Of a stretch of 64,000 nucleotides of DNA, positions 36,294-49,384 are shown one piece after another (the stretch's first letter is position 1; every line of letters starts with the position of its first letter). The DNA comes from Lucinisca nassula. Its lineage: Eukaryota > Mollusca > Bivalvia > Lucinida > Lucinidae. The notes beneath the pieces are model-generated. The model did not search any database. It saw only the letters and a list, made by a program, of their open reading frames with translations, and was not told the origin of the DNA. The stretch covers positions 65,492,587 through 65,556,586 of the forward strand of contig OY757019.1 in assembly GCA_963580285.1 (NCBI GenBank). The letters run 5' to 3'. The translations under genes were made by a program, and so were the position numbers.

Positions 36294-37470
36294 TAGAGAA
36301 AGCGACCAGTGGGTCACGTATACCCCCTACCAGCGCCATACTCTGATATAGCTTTCAAGCTTGTATGTAATATGAATGAAGATGTCAAGAAGCTATAAGA
36401 ATCTATAAATGTTCTTGTAAAAGCTAAACTAAACATAAAATTTCTAAATGGACCAAGGGAGTGAGGGCATCAAAGTTACTGAAGGAGGGGGCTTTCAATG
36501 TTACTGAAGCAGCAGGGTGGGTTATGCATCAATAAAATCTTTGGACTGGTATGCAACATTGATGCAAGTATGAATTGAATTTGTCTTAGAGTTTAGAACA
36601 TACAGGCATCTATAAACTTTGTCATAAAACTTTAACCAACTGTAAAATTTCTAAGTCCATGACCTTGAGGTCTAGGTTGCCGTGGGTGGGGGAAGGGACA
36701 TACATCATAAAATGTTGGGACTGGTACATTGATGCAAGTATCAACTGAATTTGTCTTAAGAGTTTAGAACATAATAGGCATCTATAAACTTTGTCATAAA
36801 ACTTTAACCAAATGTAAAATTTCAAAGTCTGTTTCCTTGACCTCAAGGTTACTGTGGGGGGTGGGACGTGAATCAATGAAATCTTAAGACCAGTATGTAA
36901 CTTCAGTGAAAGTATCAACTAAATCTATCAAAGGGTTAAGAAGATACAATCTCTCAGGAAATTTGACGCAAAACTTTAACCAAATGTAAAATTTCTAAGT
37001 CTGTGACCTTGACATCAAGGTCACTGTGGGGGGTAGGACATGCATCAATGAAATCTTTAGACCAGTATGTAACTTCAGAGTAAGTATTAACTAAATCTAT
37101 CAAAGGCTTAGGAAGATACAATCTCCAATAAATTGGACGCAAAACTTTAACCAAATGTAAAATTATTAAGTCTGTGACCTTGACATCAAGGTCACTGTGG
37201 GGGTGGGACATGCATCAATGAAATTTTTAGACCAGTATGTAACTTCAGTGTAAGTATCAACTAAATCTATCAAAGGGTTCAGAAGATACAATCTCCTAGA
37301 AACTTTGACGCAAAACTTTAACCAAAATGTTAACGGACGGACGGATGGACGGACGGATGGATGGATGGACAGAAGGACGGACAGACGGACAGATGGAAAG
37401 ACGGACAGATGGACAGACGAACGGCAAGACGAAAACTATATACCCCCATAGTATACTTCGTATACCGGGG
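36294..37470 (+). mobile_element. Helitron-related element with ~140-bp tandem units (second family)
   Basis: The element starts within 'aaaactagagaaagcgacc' and ends in the hairpin 'gtatacttcgtatac', then 'cgggggtat'. About five tandem units ('accttgacatcaaggtcact') and an ACGG/ATGG/ACAG microsatellite (37330-37430) lie inside. The same ends flank 51896-53092. The flanking sequence rejoins to a pearl core unit, with AACTA shared at both sides. Confidence 0.75.
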
Positions 37471-38436
37471 GTATAACTAAAGGGCTCTGGGGCGGGGGTG
37501 GTTTTGCCATGCGGTTTCAGAGAACAAGATTTTTACAATTTTCCCTATATAAGTCTATGTATCAAAATGCCACGAGGCGGGGGCATTTTTGGCCCCAGGG
37601 CTATAATTTGAACAATCTTGGTAGTGGTTCACTAGATAAGTTTCATACCAAAAATCAAAGACCTGGGCCTTGTGGTTTCAGAGAAGAAGATTTTTAAGGA
37701 TTTTCCCTATATAAGCTTATGAAAAACTAAAGAGCCCCGAGGCGGGGTTGTTTTGGCCCTAGGGCTATAATTTGAACGATCTTTATAGAGGTCCACTAGA
37801 TGAAGCTTCATAACAAATATCAAAGACCTGGTCCTTGTGGTTTCAAAGGAGAAGATTTTTAAAGATTTTCCTATATAAGCCTATGTAAAACCAAAGGCCC
37901 CCAAGGCGGGGGCATTTTTGGCCCCAGGGCTATAATTTGATCAATCTGGGTAGAGGCCCCCTAGATGAAGCTTTATACCAAATATCAAAGACCTGGGCCA
38001 TGCAGTTTCCGAGAAGATTTTTAAAATTTTCAGTAAAAAAATCTATTTTTAGCTCCTGTGACCTGGTTGTGCAATGGACTGGAACCATTTGAACAAATCT
38101 GAAAGGGGACCACCTAAGGATCATTCCTGTGAAGTTTGATCAAAATCCGACCAGTGGTTTAGGAGATGTCCTTTGAAGAATTGTTTACAGATGCACGCAC
38201 AGACTTACGCATGGACGCACGCACTGACGATGGATGACAGACGAAAAGTGATCACAAAAGCTCACCTTGTCACTATGTGACAGGTGAGCTAAAAAGTGCC
38301 ACATTCTTCAAACAGTGTAGACTCAGATCAGACACTGCAGAATACAGAGGCTAATCGGGGTTTACACTGTTTGCTTACAGTGCAGGGATCTGCCTTGAGA
38401 AACTGCATTTGAAAATGGGGAACCATTTAAAAAACA

Positions 38437-41400
38437 ACAGGCCCATGGGCCACAATGTTCACCAGAGCTCAGGTGCGCACTGCCCAATGGCAGCGATGTA
38501 TTTTAACATTTTATCATTTTAATCTATCAATTATAAAGTCTCCCAAATGAACCCCCATATCCAAATGATCACCCATGTGGACTAAGTATCTGAAACATTA
38601 GGCCTTTTATGAAGTAGAGGGGGTGGGGCATGGACCCAATGGATCCCTGGCTGGTATCACTAAATGTGTCTTATCATAAAGAACAAGAAAATATATGGTT
38701 TAGCAGTGGGGATCTGTATGCTGGAAATATAAAGCCTCTTAAGTAGTAGAGGGGTTGGGGCATGCCCTATTGATCCAAGGAAAGCCCAAGATTGTTGTCC
38801 TTTAATGTGTCTTATCATTAGGACCAAGAATATATATGGTTTATTGGTGGGAATCTGAATGATTTCTGATATATGAGGCCCTTCTATGAAGGGGAGAGGA
38901 GAGGAATGGCCCCTGCGGACTCCCAAATTGGGGTGGGGATTTGAATGTTTTCTGAAATATTATTGCCTTTTATGAAGTAGAGAGGTGGGGCACATTGCCC
39001 CATCACAAAGAGACCCCCAGGTTGGTGTGACTGAATGAGTCTTATGATAAGGAACAGAATATATATAGTTTAGGGGTGAGGATCTGAATGCTTTCTGAGA
39101 TATATTGCTTTTAATGAAGTAAAGCAGTGGGTCATGGCCCGGGCACCCCGGAGGACTCCCAAGCTGGTGTCATTTGAATGCGTCTTATCATAAGGAAGTT
39201 GAATATATATGGTTTGAGGTGGGGCTTTGAATGGTTTCTGAGATATTCACGTATGACCTTTTGTGAAGTGGAGGGGTGGGGCAAGGCCCTGGCGCACCCC
39301 TGGAGACCCCATGGTTGGTGTCAATGAATGCTTCTCTTCATAAGGAACAACAATATGGTTTAGTGGTTGGGATCTGAATGGTTTCTGAGATATATGACCT
39401 TTTGTGAAGTGGAGGTGGTGGGGTGAGGCCCCGGTGCACCCCGGGGGTCCCCAAGGTTGGTGTCAATGAATGCTTCTCTTCATATGGAACAAGAATATAT
39501 ATGGTTAAGGTTTCCGAGATATTGGGCTATTTATGAAATGGAGGGGGTGGGGCATGACCACGGCCCATCCCAGGGAAGCCCCCGGTTGGTGTTACTCAAT
39601 GTGTCCTATCAAAAAGAACAAGAATATATATGGTTTAGGGACGGGGAACTGAATGTTTTCTGAGATATATAGCCTTTTGTGAAGTGGAGGGGTGGGGCAA
39701 GGCCCCAGCACACCCTGGGAGACCCCCAAGTTGGTGTCAATGAATGTGTCTCTTCATAAGGAACAAGAAAATATAATGTTTAGGGGTGGGGATCTGTAAG
39801 GTTTCCAAGATATTGAGCCTTTTATGAAATGGAGGGGATGGGGCATGACCCCAGTGCATCCTAGGGGACCCCCAGGTTGTTGTCAATGACTGTGTCTTAT
39901 CATAAGGAACAAGAATATATATGGTTTAGGGGTGGGGATCTGACTGGTTTCTGAGTTATATGGCCTTCTATGAAGTGGAGGGGGTGGGGTATGGTCCCGG
40001 CAAAACCTGGGGGACCCACATGTTGGCATAAAAGCATATGGCTGAGAGAAGTTGACTCCAGGAACATTTCTATAAAGGTTTTGTCAAAATATATCTGCAA
40101 TGACTTTTCAATTTTCCCCATTATAAGTCTATTGAAACTACAAGTTGCCATAGCAACCAAACTAATGAGTCGATTTTCATAAACAAGAGGCCCATGGGCC
40201 ACAATGCTCACCAGAGCTCAGGCTGCATTGCCCATTGGCAGCCATGTATTTTAACATGATATCATTTTCATCTACCAATAATAAAGTCTCCCAAATGAAG
40301 CCCAAGATTGTTGTCCTTAAATGTGTCTTACCATAAGGACCAAGAATATATATGGTTTATTGGTGGGAATCTGAATGGTTTCTGATATATGAGGCCCTTC
40401 CATGAAGTGGAGAGGAGAGGAATGGCCCCTGTGGACTCCCAAGTTTGTGTGCTATTGTTTAGGAACAAGTACATATATGATTATGGGGTGGGTGATTTGA
40501 ATGGTTTCTGAAATATATTGCCTTATATGAAGTGGAGGGGCAGGACACATTGCACCAGCCCAAAGAGACCTCCAGATTGGTGTGATTGAATGAGTCTTAT
40601 CATAAGGAACAAGAATATATATAGTTTAGGGGTGGGGAGCTGATTGATTTCTGAGAAATATTGCTTTTAATGAAGTAAAGCAGTGGGGCATGGCCCAGGA
40701 ACCCCGGAGGACTCCTAAGCTGGTGTCATTTGAATGTGTCTTATCATAAGGAAGAATAAGGAAGATGAATATATATGGTTAAGGGGTGGGGCTCTGAACA
40801 GTTTCTGAGATATATGGCCTTTTATGAATGGGAGGGGTGGGGAGAGGCCCTGGCTTGACCCGGGAGAGACCCCCAGGTTAGTGTCAATGAATAAGTCTTA
40901 TCATAAGAAACAACAATATATATGATTTAGGGGTGGGGAACTGTAAGGTTTCCAAGATATTGGGCTTTTTATACCCCCACAAATGAAATTTGGGGGGGTA
41001 TATAGGAGTGAGCTTGTCGGTCGGTCGGTCTGTCGGTCTGTTGACTTGGTTTCCAGACGATAACTCAAAAAGCGCTTCACCGATTTTTATAATTTTTGGT
41101 ACACTGATGTAACATCATAAAATACAGGTCAAGTTCGATTTCCACTACAATTCGTCAATTTTCGACATAGTTATGGCCCCTTTCAAGTGAAAAAATTGCA
41201 AAATGTCGCTGTTGTACTATCAAGGCAGTTTTTGTGGGGGTATTCATCACCTTTAGTGATAGCTCTAGTTATGAAATGAAGGGGTGGGGCATGGCCCTGG
41301 CACATCCCAGGGGACCCCCAGGTTGATGTCACTGAATGTGTCTCATAAGGAACATTAATATATATGGTTTAGGGATGGGGATCTGAATGGTTTCAGAGAT

Positions 41401-41773
41401 AAATGGCATTTTGTGAAGTGGAGGAGTGGGGCAAGGCCACAGCGCACTCCTGGAGACCCAAAAGTTGGTGTCAATGAATGCGTCTCTTCATAAGGAACAA
41501 GAATATATATGATTTAGGGGTGGGGATCTGTAAGGTTTCTGAGATATGTGGACATTTATGAAATGGAGGGGGTGGGGCATGATCCAGGCGCATCCAGGGG
41601 GACCCCCAGGTTGGTGTTTCTTAATGCTTCTTGTCATAAGGAACAAGAATATAAAGGGTTTAGGGGTGGGGATCTGAATGGTTTCTGAGTTATATGGGTT
41701 TTTTGAAGTTCCCCAATATAAGTCTATGGGAACTCTAAGTTGCCATAGCAACCAAACTGAAGAATCAATTTTC
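38437..41773 (+). repeat. two tandem pearl-like elements, ~150-bp G-rich units
   Basis: Left termini 'acaacaggcccatgggccac' at about 38437 and 'aacaagaggcccatgggcca' at about 40183 each start a series of diverged units ('aaggaacaagaatatatatg', 'gaatggtttctgagatatat'). Each series ends with the shared domain 'gttgccatagcaaccaaact' and the start of the next element. No ACGG tail is present, so this is a separate subfamily. Confidence 0.75.
40972..41269 (+). mobile_element. inserted element of ~300 bp with 'tacccccacaaatg' start
   Basis: The sequence between 'gggctttttat' and 'ttatgaaatgaagg' is foreign to the host unit, and joining the flanks rebuilds it. It starts with a hairpin (acccccacaa...ttgggggggt), has a short (GGTC)n-like tract near 41020, and contains no ORF. 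Confidence 0.65.
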
Positions 41774-44700
41774 ATAAACAAGAGGGCCCAATGGCCCTAT
41801 ATCGTTCACCTGTGTACGAGAAAATCATTAGTGTAGGAGACCACTTGACATTGCTACATACTAAATATCTAAGCTCAGGCAAAGCGGTGTCCATGCTTAC
41901 AAACCCTACTGGTTTCATTGGGCGACAGGGCTTGAGATGTAATTTCATCTCAATGTTTGGTAAAAGTCCCACAAAATTGGAAGAGACATCTCCAAAATGA
42001 CCTATACAGTGTTGTCGGGGATGTAAAACCTCAAATCAAACAAAATCTGTTCCTTATGGTTTTGGAGAAAAAGATTTTTTTAAGTTTTTTCAAGTATAAG
42101 TCTATAGAAGCTAATGAGCCAAAGGGCACGGTTGGCAGGTGTACGTAGGCGACCATTTTGTGTTGCTATATACTAAATATCTAAGGTCTGTACTTCATGG
42201 TTTCAAAGAAGATGTTTGAAGCTTTTTCCATTATAAGTTTGTTGGAGTTAAGGGGCCACAGGATTTGGACCCCAGGGGCATGATTGGCAGGATTCATGTA
42301 GGCGACCACTCGACATTGCTACATGCTAAATACCTAAGCTCTGGGACTTATGGTTTCAGAGAAGAAGAATTCTGAAGCTTTTTTCCATTATGAGTCTATG
42401 GGAGCTAAGGGGCCCCGGGGCATGGCCCATTTGGACCCCACGGACATGATTGGCAGGATTTTTGTAGGTGACCACTTGCCGTTGCTACATGCCACATATC
42501 TCAGCTCTGGGCCCTGTGGTTTCAGAGAAGAAGATTTTTGAAGTTTTTTTTTTCCATTATGAGCCTATAGGAGCTAAGGGGCCCCGGGGCGTGGCCCTTT
42601 TGGACCCCAGGGGGCATGACTGGCAGGAATTATGTAGGTGACCACTTGCCATTGCTACATGCTAAATATCTAAGCTCTGGGTGCTGTGGTTTCAGAGAAG
42701 AAGATTTTTTAAGCTTTTTTTTAAATATGAGTCTATGGGAGCAAAGGGGCCCCTGCGCGTGGCCCATTTGGACCCCAGGGGCATGATTGGCAGGAATTAT
42801 GTAGGTGACCACTTGCCGTTGGTACATGCTAAATATCTAAGCTCTGGGCCCTGTGGTTTCAAAGAAGAAGATTTTTGAAGCTTTTTTTCCATTATGCGTC
42901 TTTGTGAGCTAAGGGCCCTGGGGCATGGCCAATTTGGACCCCAGGGGCATGATTGGCAGGAATAATGTAGGTGACCACTTGCTGTTGCTACATGCCAAAT
43001 ATCTCAGCTCTGGGCCCCGTGGTTTCAGAGAAGAAGATTTTTGAAGCTTTTTCCCATTATGAGTCTATAGGAGCTAAAGGGCCCTGGGGCGTGGCCCGTT
43101 TGGACCCCAGGGGCATGATTGGCAGGAATTATGTAGGTGACCACTTGCCGTTGCTACATGCTAAATATCTAAGCTCTGGGCCCTGTGGTTTCTGAGTAGA
43201 AGATTTTTGAAGCTTTTTTTTTCCATTATGAGTCTATGTGAGCCCCGTGGCCCATTTGGACCCCAGGGGCATGATTGGCAGGAATTATGTAGGTGACCAC
43301 TTTCCGTTGCTACATGCCAAATATCTTAGCTCTGGGCCCTGTGGTTTCAGAGAAGAAGATTTTTGAAGCTTTTTTCCATTATGAGTCTATAGGAGATAAA
43401 GGGCCCCGGGGTGTGGCCCGTTTCGACCCCATGGGCAAGATTGGCAGGAATTATATAGGTGACCACTTGCCATTGCTACCTGCTAAATATCTAAGCTCTG
43501 GGCCCTGTGGTTTCCAAGAAGAAAATTTTTGAAGCTTTTTGTTCCATTATGAGTCTATGGGAGCGAAGGGGCCCCGGGGCGTCACCCATTTGGAACCCAG
43601 GGGCATGATTGGCAGGAATTATGTAGGTGACCACTGGCCGTTGCTACATGCTACATATCTAAGCTCTGGGCCCTGTGGTTTCAGAGAAGAAGATTTTTGA
43701 AACTTTTTTTTTCATTATGAGTCTTTGGGAGCTAAGGGGCCCCGGGGTGTGGCCCATTTGGACCCCAGGGGCATGATTGGCAGGAATTATGTAGGTGACC
43801 ACTTTCCGTTGCTACATGCCAAATATCTCAGCTCTGGGCCCTGTGGTTTCAGAGAAGAAGATTTTTGAAGCTTTTTCCCATTATGAGTCTATAGGAGCTA
43901 AAGGGCCCTGGGGCGTGGCCCATTTGGAACCCAGGGGCATGATTGGCAGGAATTATGTAGGTTACCACTTGCCGTTGCTACATGCTAAATATCTAAGCTC
44001 TGGGCCCTGTGGTTTCTGAGTAGAAGATTTTTTAAGCTTTTTTTTTTTCCATTATGAGTCTATGTGAGCTAAGGGGCCCCGGGGCGTGGCCCATTTGGAC
44101 CCCAGGGGCATGATTGGCAGGAATTATGTAGGTGACCACTTTCCGTTGCTACATGCCAAATATCTTAGCTCTGGGCCCTGTGGTTTCGGAGAAGAAGATT
44201 TTTGAAGCTTTTTTCCATTATGAGTCTATAGGAGCTAAAGGGTCCGGGGCGTGGCCCGTTTGGACCCAAGGGGCATGATTGGCAGGAATTATGTAGGTGA
44301 CCACTTGCCATTGCTACATGCTAAATATCTAAGCTCTGGGCACTTTGGTTTCCGAGAAGAAGATTTTTGAAGGTTTTTTCCATTATGAGTCTATAGGAGC
44401 TAAAGGGCCCCGGGGTGTGGCCCGTTTCGACCCCATGGGCAAGATTGGCAGGAATTATATAGGTGACCACTTGCCATTGCTACCTGCTAAATATCTAAGC
44501 TCTGGGCCCTGTGGTTTCCAAGAAGAAGATTTTTGAAACTTTTTTTTTCATTATCAGTCTTTGGGAGCTAAGGGGCCCCGGGGTGTGGCCCATTTGGACC
44601 CCAGGGGCATGATTGGCAGGAATTATGTAGGTGACCACTTTCCATTGCTACATGCCAAATATCTCAGCTCTGGGCCCTGTGGTTTCAGAGAAGAAGATTT

Positions 44701-45657
44701 TTGAAGCTTTTTGTTCCATTATGAGTCTATGGGAGCGAAGGGGCCCCGGGGCGTGGCCAATTTGGACCCCAGGGGCATGAATGGCAGGAATTATGTAGGT
44801 GACCACTGGCCGTTAATACATGCTAAATATCTAAGCTCTGGGCCCTGTGGTTTCCGAGAAGAAGATTTTTGAAGCTTTTTGTTCCATTATGAGTCTATGG
44901 GAGCGAAGGGGCCCCGGGGCGTGGCCAATTTGGACCCCAGGGGCATGAATGGCAGGAATTATGTAGGTGACCACTGGCCGTTAATACATGCGACATATCT
45001 AAGCTCTGGGCCCTGTGGTTTCAGAGAAGAAGATTTTTGAAGCTTTTTTTCCATTATGAGTCTATAGGAGCTAAAGGGCCCGGGGCGTGGCCTGTTTGGA
45101 CCCCAGGGGCATGATTGGCAGGAATTATGTAGGTGACCACTTGCCATTGCTACATGCTAAATATCTAAGCTCTGGGCCCTGTGGTTTCCGAGAAGAAGAT
45201 TTTTGTTGAAGCTTTTTGTTCCATTATGAGTCTATGGGAGCGAAGGGGCCCCGGGGTGTGGCCAATTTGGACCCCAGGGGCATGAATGGCAGGAATTATG
45301 TAGGTGACCACTGGCCGTTAATACATGCTAAATATCTAAGCTCTGGGCCCTGTGGTTTCAAAGAAGAAGATATTTTAATTTTTTCCCATTGTAAGTCTTT
45401 GGGAGCTATATGTTGCCATGGCAACCAGAATTCCAATCTGATCAGCCCAAAAACCTTATGCAGCCTTTCCCCCTACCTGATGATGCTTCTCATGAAATTT
45501 GATCAAGATTGACCATGGGGTATTAGAGATATACTTATTTGAAATTGTTTACGGACGCACGGACGCACGCACGCACGGACGCACGCACGCACGACGGACG
45601 ACGGACAAAAAGTGATCACAAAAGCTCACCTTGTCACTACGTGACAGGTGAGCTAAA
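41774..45657 (+). repeat. pearl-type element, ~168-bp units ('gtaggtgaccacttgcc' family)
   Basis: The left terminus 'aacaagagggcccaatggcc' is followed by some twenty units that share the 'tcagagaagaagatttttga' core with the 166-bp family but have a different second half. A right domain with 'gttgccatggcaaccagaat' starts at 45410. The ACGG/ACGC tail is at 45550-45605 and the terminal hairpin at 45628-45657. A SINE fragment is inserted near 41896. The same family recurs at 55816-58733. Confidence 0.85.
41896..42045 (-). mobile_element. SINE-like fragment
   Basis: This matches the proximal half of the family seen at 23184-23352, in reverse orientation ('aaacctcaaatcaaacaaa' at the end). It splits the first core units of the surrounding array. 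Confidence 0.75.
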
Positions 45658-46040
45658 AACATAAACTTTCAATCCCCCTGCCCAGGGATACTACAGATGA
45701 AATTTGGGCACTATCGGCCCAGTGGTTTCAGAGGAGATGTCGTTTGAAAGTGTTGACGCAGACGACATACGACATATGACGGACGACGACGGACAACTGC
45801 CTATCCTATAAGCTCTCCCGGAGCCTTTGGCTCTGGTGAGCTAAAAACACAAACTTTCAATCCCCCAGCCCAAGTATGCTACAGATAAAATTTGGGCTCA
45901 ATTGGCCCAGTGGCTTCAGAGGAGATGTCGTTTGAAAGTGTTGACGCCAGACAACGATGTCATACGACGAAGACAGAAGACGACGACGGACAACTGCCTA
46001 TCCTATAAGCTCCCCCGGAGCCTTCGGCTCTGGTGAGCAA
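45658..46040 (+). repeat. two tandem tail-only pearl-like elements
   Basis: 45658-45843 and 45844-46040 are homologous. Each has 'aaactttcaatcccc', a right domain ('cagaggagatgtcgtttgaa'), a GACGAC-rich stretch and the hairpin 'ggagcctttggctctggtga' or its variant. They have no core units, so they are minimal forms of the element. Confidence 0.65.
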
Positions 46041-46237
46041 AAAACATGGACAGCAACTGAGACCAACCAGTTCAACCTCTCTCCCTTGAAATACCATGAT
46101 TTTCCGTGTTAAAAAATGTGTTGGTTTTTTTACCATCCTGGTGTGTGTGTTTGCGGGTGGTTACATTGGATTTTTCAATGGAACACAACTTAGCTGAGCC
46201 AAACCATTTAATCAGTTTTGGTAAAGAAGTATAAGAA

Positions 46238-47480
46238 ACAAGAGGGTCACAATGTCCCTTTAATCGCTCACCTGAGTCATTTAAAGCAGTCTGACCTGAT
46301 GACTTGGTCTTCGACCCGATATGACCCATAATTCAAACTTAACCTATATTCTAACTTAAATTCATTAGCTGTTATTACCTTAGCTGTTGGTGGGATGTAA
46401 AACACACATACACACACACACGCACATGCACACACACACACACACATACACACACACACACACACAATATTTTAACAAAATCTGACCTGGTGTCCTAGTT
46501 TTGTATCTTAAATCTCTCTTTGATCCGACCTGACCATTATTTGAACTTGATTGAGATATCATCAAGTCAAACATTCAGAAGAAGTTTCATGAAGATTGAT
46601 GCAAAACTGTGGTCTCTAGGGTGAACACAATGTTTAAACAAAATTTTACCTAGTGACCTAGTTTTTGATCTGACATGAGAGATATTATCAAGTCAAATTC
46701 AGGCGATTGAAATAAAACTGTGGCCTCTGGGGTGAACATGTCTTAGCGAAATTTGACCTAGGGACCTAGTTTTTGATTGATATGACCAATATTCAAGTCA
46801 AACACTCAGGTGAAGTTCATGTTTGTTTGTTTGCTTTGGAGTTTAACGGCCCAGTCAACACTAATTAGGTCATTTTTGAGTCGGTCAGTTTACCTATTCT
46901 ACACTTTTCCTGGGCAGGCTTATACGTAAGCAGTTAACCAGTACAGTGCAAATTCTTTTGCCAGAAACTGACAACTGCTCTTCCTGAATGAGCAAAAGGG
47001 ACAGAATGGCAGTAGAAAAGATTTCATCATCAATCTCCACGAAAGAATGTTGCTGACCCTGGCAGGTATCGAACCCACGTCTCCCTGATCACCAATCAGA
47101 TGTGCATTTGAACTACGGAGGCCAGTGACTGAAGCAAAACGGTGGCCTCTATGGTGGACACATTTTAATGCAATTTTACCTAGTGACCTATTTTTTTATC
47201 TGACATGACCTATATTCGAACTTGATCAAGATATCATCAAGTTGAACATTCAGGTGAGGTTTCATGAGGACTGAAGCAAATCGGTGGTCTCTAGGGCACA
47301 CACAAGACTTTAACAAACTTTGACCTAATGACCTAGTTTATTTATCTGATATGACCCATATTGGAACTTGACCGAGACATCATAATGTCAAACATTCAGG
47401 TGAAGATTCATCAAGATTGAAGCAAAATTGTGGCCTCTGGGTTGAAAAATGTTTAAGCTAAATTTGACCTAGTGACCTAC
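46238..47480 (+). repeat. pearl-like element with ~145-bp units, (CA)n and a SINE insertion
   Basis: The left terminus 'acaagagggtcacaatgtcc' is followed by diverged 'gtgacctagtttttgat' units related to those at 8210-9480. A (CA)n microsatellite fills 46400-46466. No right terminus is seen. 46041-46237 before it and 47481-47640 after it hold nothing I recognise. Confidence 0.65.
46816..47135 (-). mobile_element. tRNA-derived SINE-like element
   Basis: On the minus strand a tRNA-like head carries a B-box-like 'ggttcgatacc' near 47065 and an A-box-like start near 47120. A body follows whose end ('ggagtttaacggcccagtca' on plus near 46845) resembles the dispersed SINE family. It splits a 145-bp unit between 'ggtgaagttcatg' and 'tgactgaagcaaaac'. 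Confidence 0.6.
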
Positions 47481-47640
47481 ATGTATAAAAGCAAATATAA
47501 ATAAGTATATAAGGTATATAAATAAGTTCTGAATAGTAATATCTTTTGGAAGCAAAGTATAAACAAATATACAAAAAAAGCAGACTCAGTTTGTTCACGA
47601 CCAGAACTGACATGTGCAACAGCAGCCACACCCTCTAGCA

Positions 47641-48480
47641 CAGGCTTAAGCAGAACTCTATTTTCAAAATGATTCTAAATGAACTCAATGATCCCAAAGG
47701 ACCAGAAAATATAATCTGCATTATAAGCCTATGCAATTCATGTGGGCCCCTGGGCGGGACCATTTTTGGTCCTAGGACTACAATTTTAACAATCTTGGCA
47801 TAGGTTCACTAGATAAAGCTACATACCAAAAATCAAACACCTCAGGCTTCTATTTTCAGACCAGAAGATTTTCCATTTATAAGTCTATGTAAAACATGGG
47901 GGCCCCTGGACAGCGCCATTTTTGGCCCTAGGGCTACTATTTGAACAGTTTCACAGAGGTTCACTAGACAAAGCTGTGTCAAAATAGCAAAGGCCTGAGC
48001 CTTCTGGTTTCAGACAAGAAAATGTTTGAAGGTTTTCCAAATATAAGTCTATGTAAAACATACAAGACCCTAAGCAGGGCCAATTTTGGCCCCAGGATTA
48101 TAACTTGGACAACTTTGGAGGAGGTTCACTAGATGAAGCTTTGTACCAATCAAAAACCTAGGCCTTCTGGTTTCAGACAAGATTTTTAAAGGTTTTACTT
48201 TTATAAGTCTATGTAGACATGTAGGTCCCTTGGCAGAGCTATTTTTGGTCACAGTGTAATAATTTGAACTATCTTTGTAGAAGTTCACTAGACAAAGCTG
48301 TGTGCTAAATATTGAAGGCCTTGGCCTTCTGGTTTCAGTCAAGAAGATTTTTAAAGGTTTTCCCTATATAAGTCTATGTAAAAGATGAGGGCCCATGCTG
48401 GGGCCATTCTCTGCCCCAGGGCTGTAATTTAAACAATCTTTGTAGAGGTCTATCACAATAGAGCCCCTGGAGCTTCTGCT
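47641..48480 (+). repeat. hammerhead-element remnant followed by pearl cores
   Basis: 47655-47716 on the minus strand matches the 'cctttgggatcattga' part of the hammerhead-bearing elements but ends before the ribozyme. 47720-48480 consists of about five diverged pearl core units ('tcagacaagaagattttt'). Confidence 0.6.
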
Positions 48481-48599
48481 CAGTGAGCTAAACATTATCT
48501 TCTTTGGGAGGACGGAGGGAATGACAGATGGCTGGATGCACAACTGGATGGAAAGCCAGATGTAAACCAGTATAACCCCAACTTTTAAAAAAAATTCCA

Positions 48600-49215
48600 T
48601 CTAGCTTGGGCTGCATGTTGTTTCCACGCATAGCTGAAACTGACCACTCATGAGTACTGGTAAACAGCATAAAGGACTAAGCCTGCCAAGGCAAAGTGGT
48701 GTGAGTCAGACCGTCCAGTGCCCTTTGGTTTCATTGGGCGACAAGGTTTGAGAAGTCATTTCATCTCAATGTGGGCTAAAAGTCGATCAAAATTGGAAGC
48801 AATGTCTCCAAAATGACCTAAATAGTGTCAAACCAAAAAATAACTCTACCTGTTGCAAGGACTGCAAGCTTTGCTGGATTTTGATTGATGATTTGAGATT
48901 TAACATCCCCTTCAGCATTGGATAGGTCGTTTTTGAGACGTTGCTTCCAATTGTGTGGGACTGTTACCCAACATTGAGATGAAATGACACCTCAAGCCTT
49001 GTCGCCCAATGAAACCAATAGGGTTTATAAGCATGGATGGTCCAAATCTCACCGCTTTGCCTGGGCAGGCTTAGATCCTCTAAACGGTTTACCAGTACTC
49101 ATGTGTGGTCGTTTTCAGCTCTGCGTGGAAGCATCATGCAGCCCATCTATTTCTTCAAGCCCTCATGGGAGGGGGCTGAAGTTTTGCTTGACTGTAGCCA
49201 AATCAGCTTTACATG
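48600..49215. repeat. pair of inverted SINE-like copies flanking a short unique segment
   Basis: 48600-48835 (minus orientation) and 48881-49215 (plus orientation) are copies of the family at 35316-35615. The 45-bp sequence between them contains a possible micro-exon (48850-48873). Confidence 0.75.
48850..48873 (-). CDS. possible 24-nt micro-exon of the Q-rich gene
   Basis: The minus strand reads QSLQSLQQ in phase 0 and ends at a good donor (CAACAG/GTAGAG). Composition, strand and phase fit between the exons at 49385 and 20460. The upstream acceptor is weak (AAATCCAG), with no pyrimidine tract because a SINE copy begins almost at once, so the exon may extend differently or be dead. Confidence 0.35.
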
Positions 49216-49384
49216 AAACATGAAACTATATTGATCATACTAAAATGGTCTTTCTTTATTTTCATATGAGCTAAATGAAATGAATTCTTATTATTTGTTT
49301 AGTCATCATAACTTTTTTTTATCATTTGGGGCTCTTATCCAAAATCACGTTGTAATGCACTATTGTAAAGAAACTTATCCATAC

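Larger units (their letters stand above)
34971..38293 (+). repeat. pearl-type element with two nested insertions
   Basis: 166-bp core units lie at 34971-36293 and 37471-38020. A right domain, short 'gcacgcac'-type tail and terminal hairpin follow at 38260-38293, with CTAAAA. A SINE-like copy (35304-35627) and a second Helitron-like element (36294-37470) interrupt it. 38294-38436 next to it is unassigned. Confidence 0.8.

Noticed and set aside
37330..37430. ACGG/ATGG microsatellite as an independent feature
   Set aside because: It is the standard tail of the pearl/Helitron-like elements and is described with them.
41774..45657. Regular repeats with variable stretches, CRISPR-like at first sight
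   Set aside because: Units are 168 bp and wholly homologous with no unique spacers, in a eukaryotic genome.
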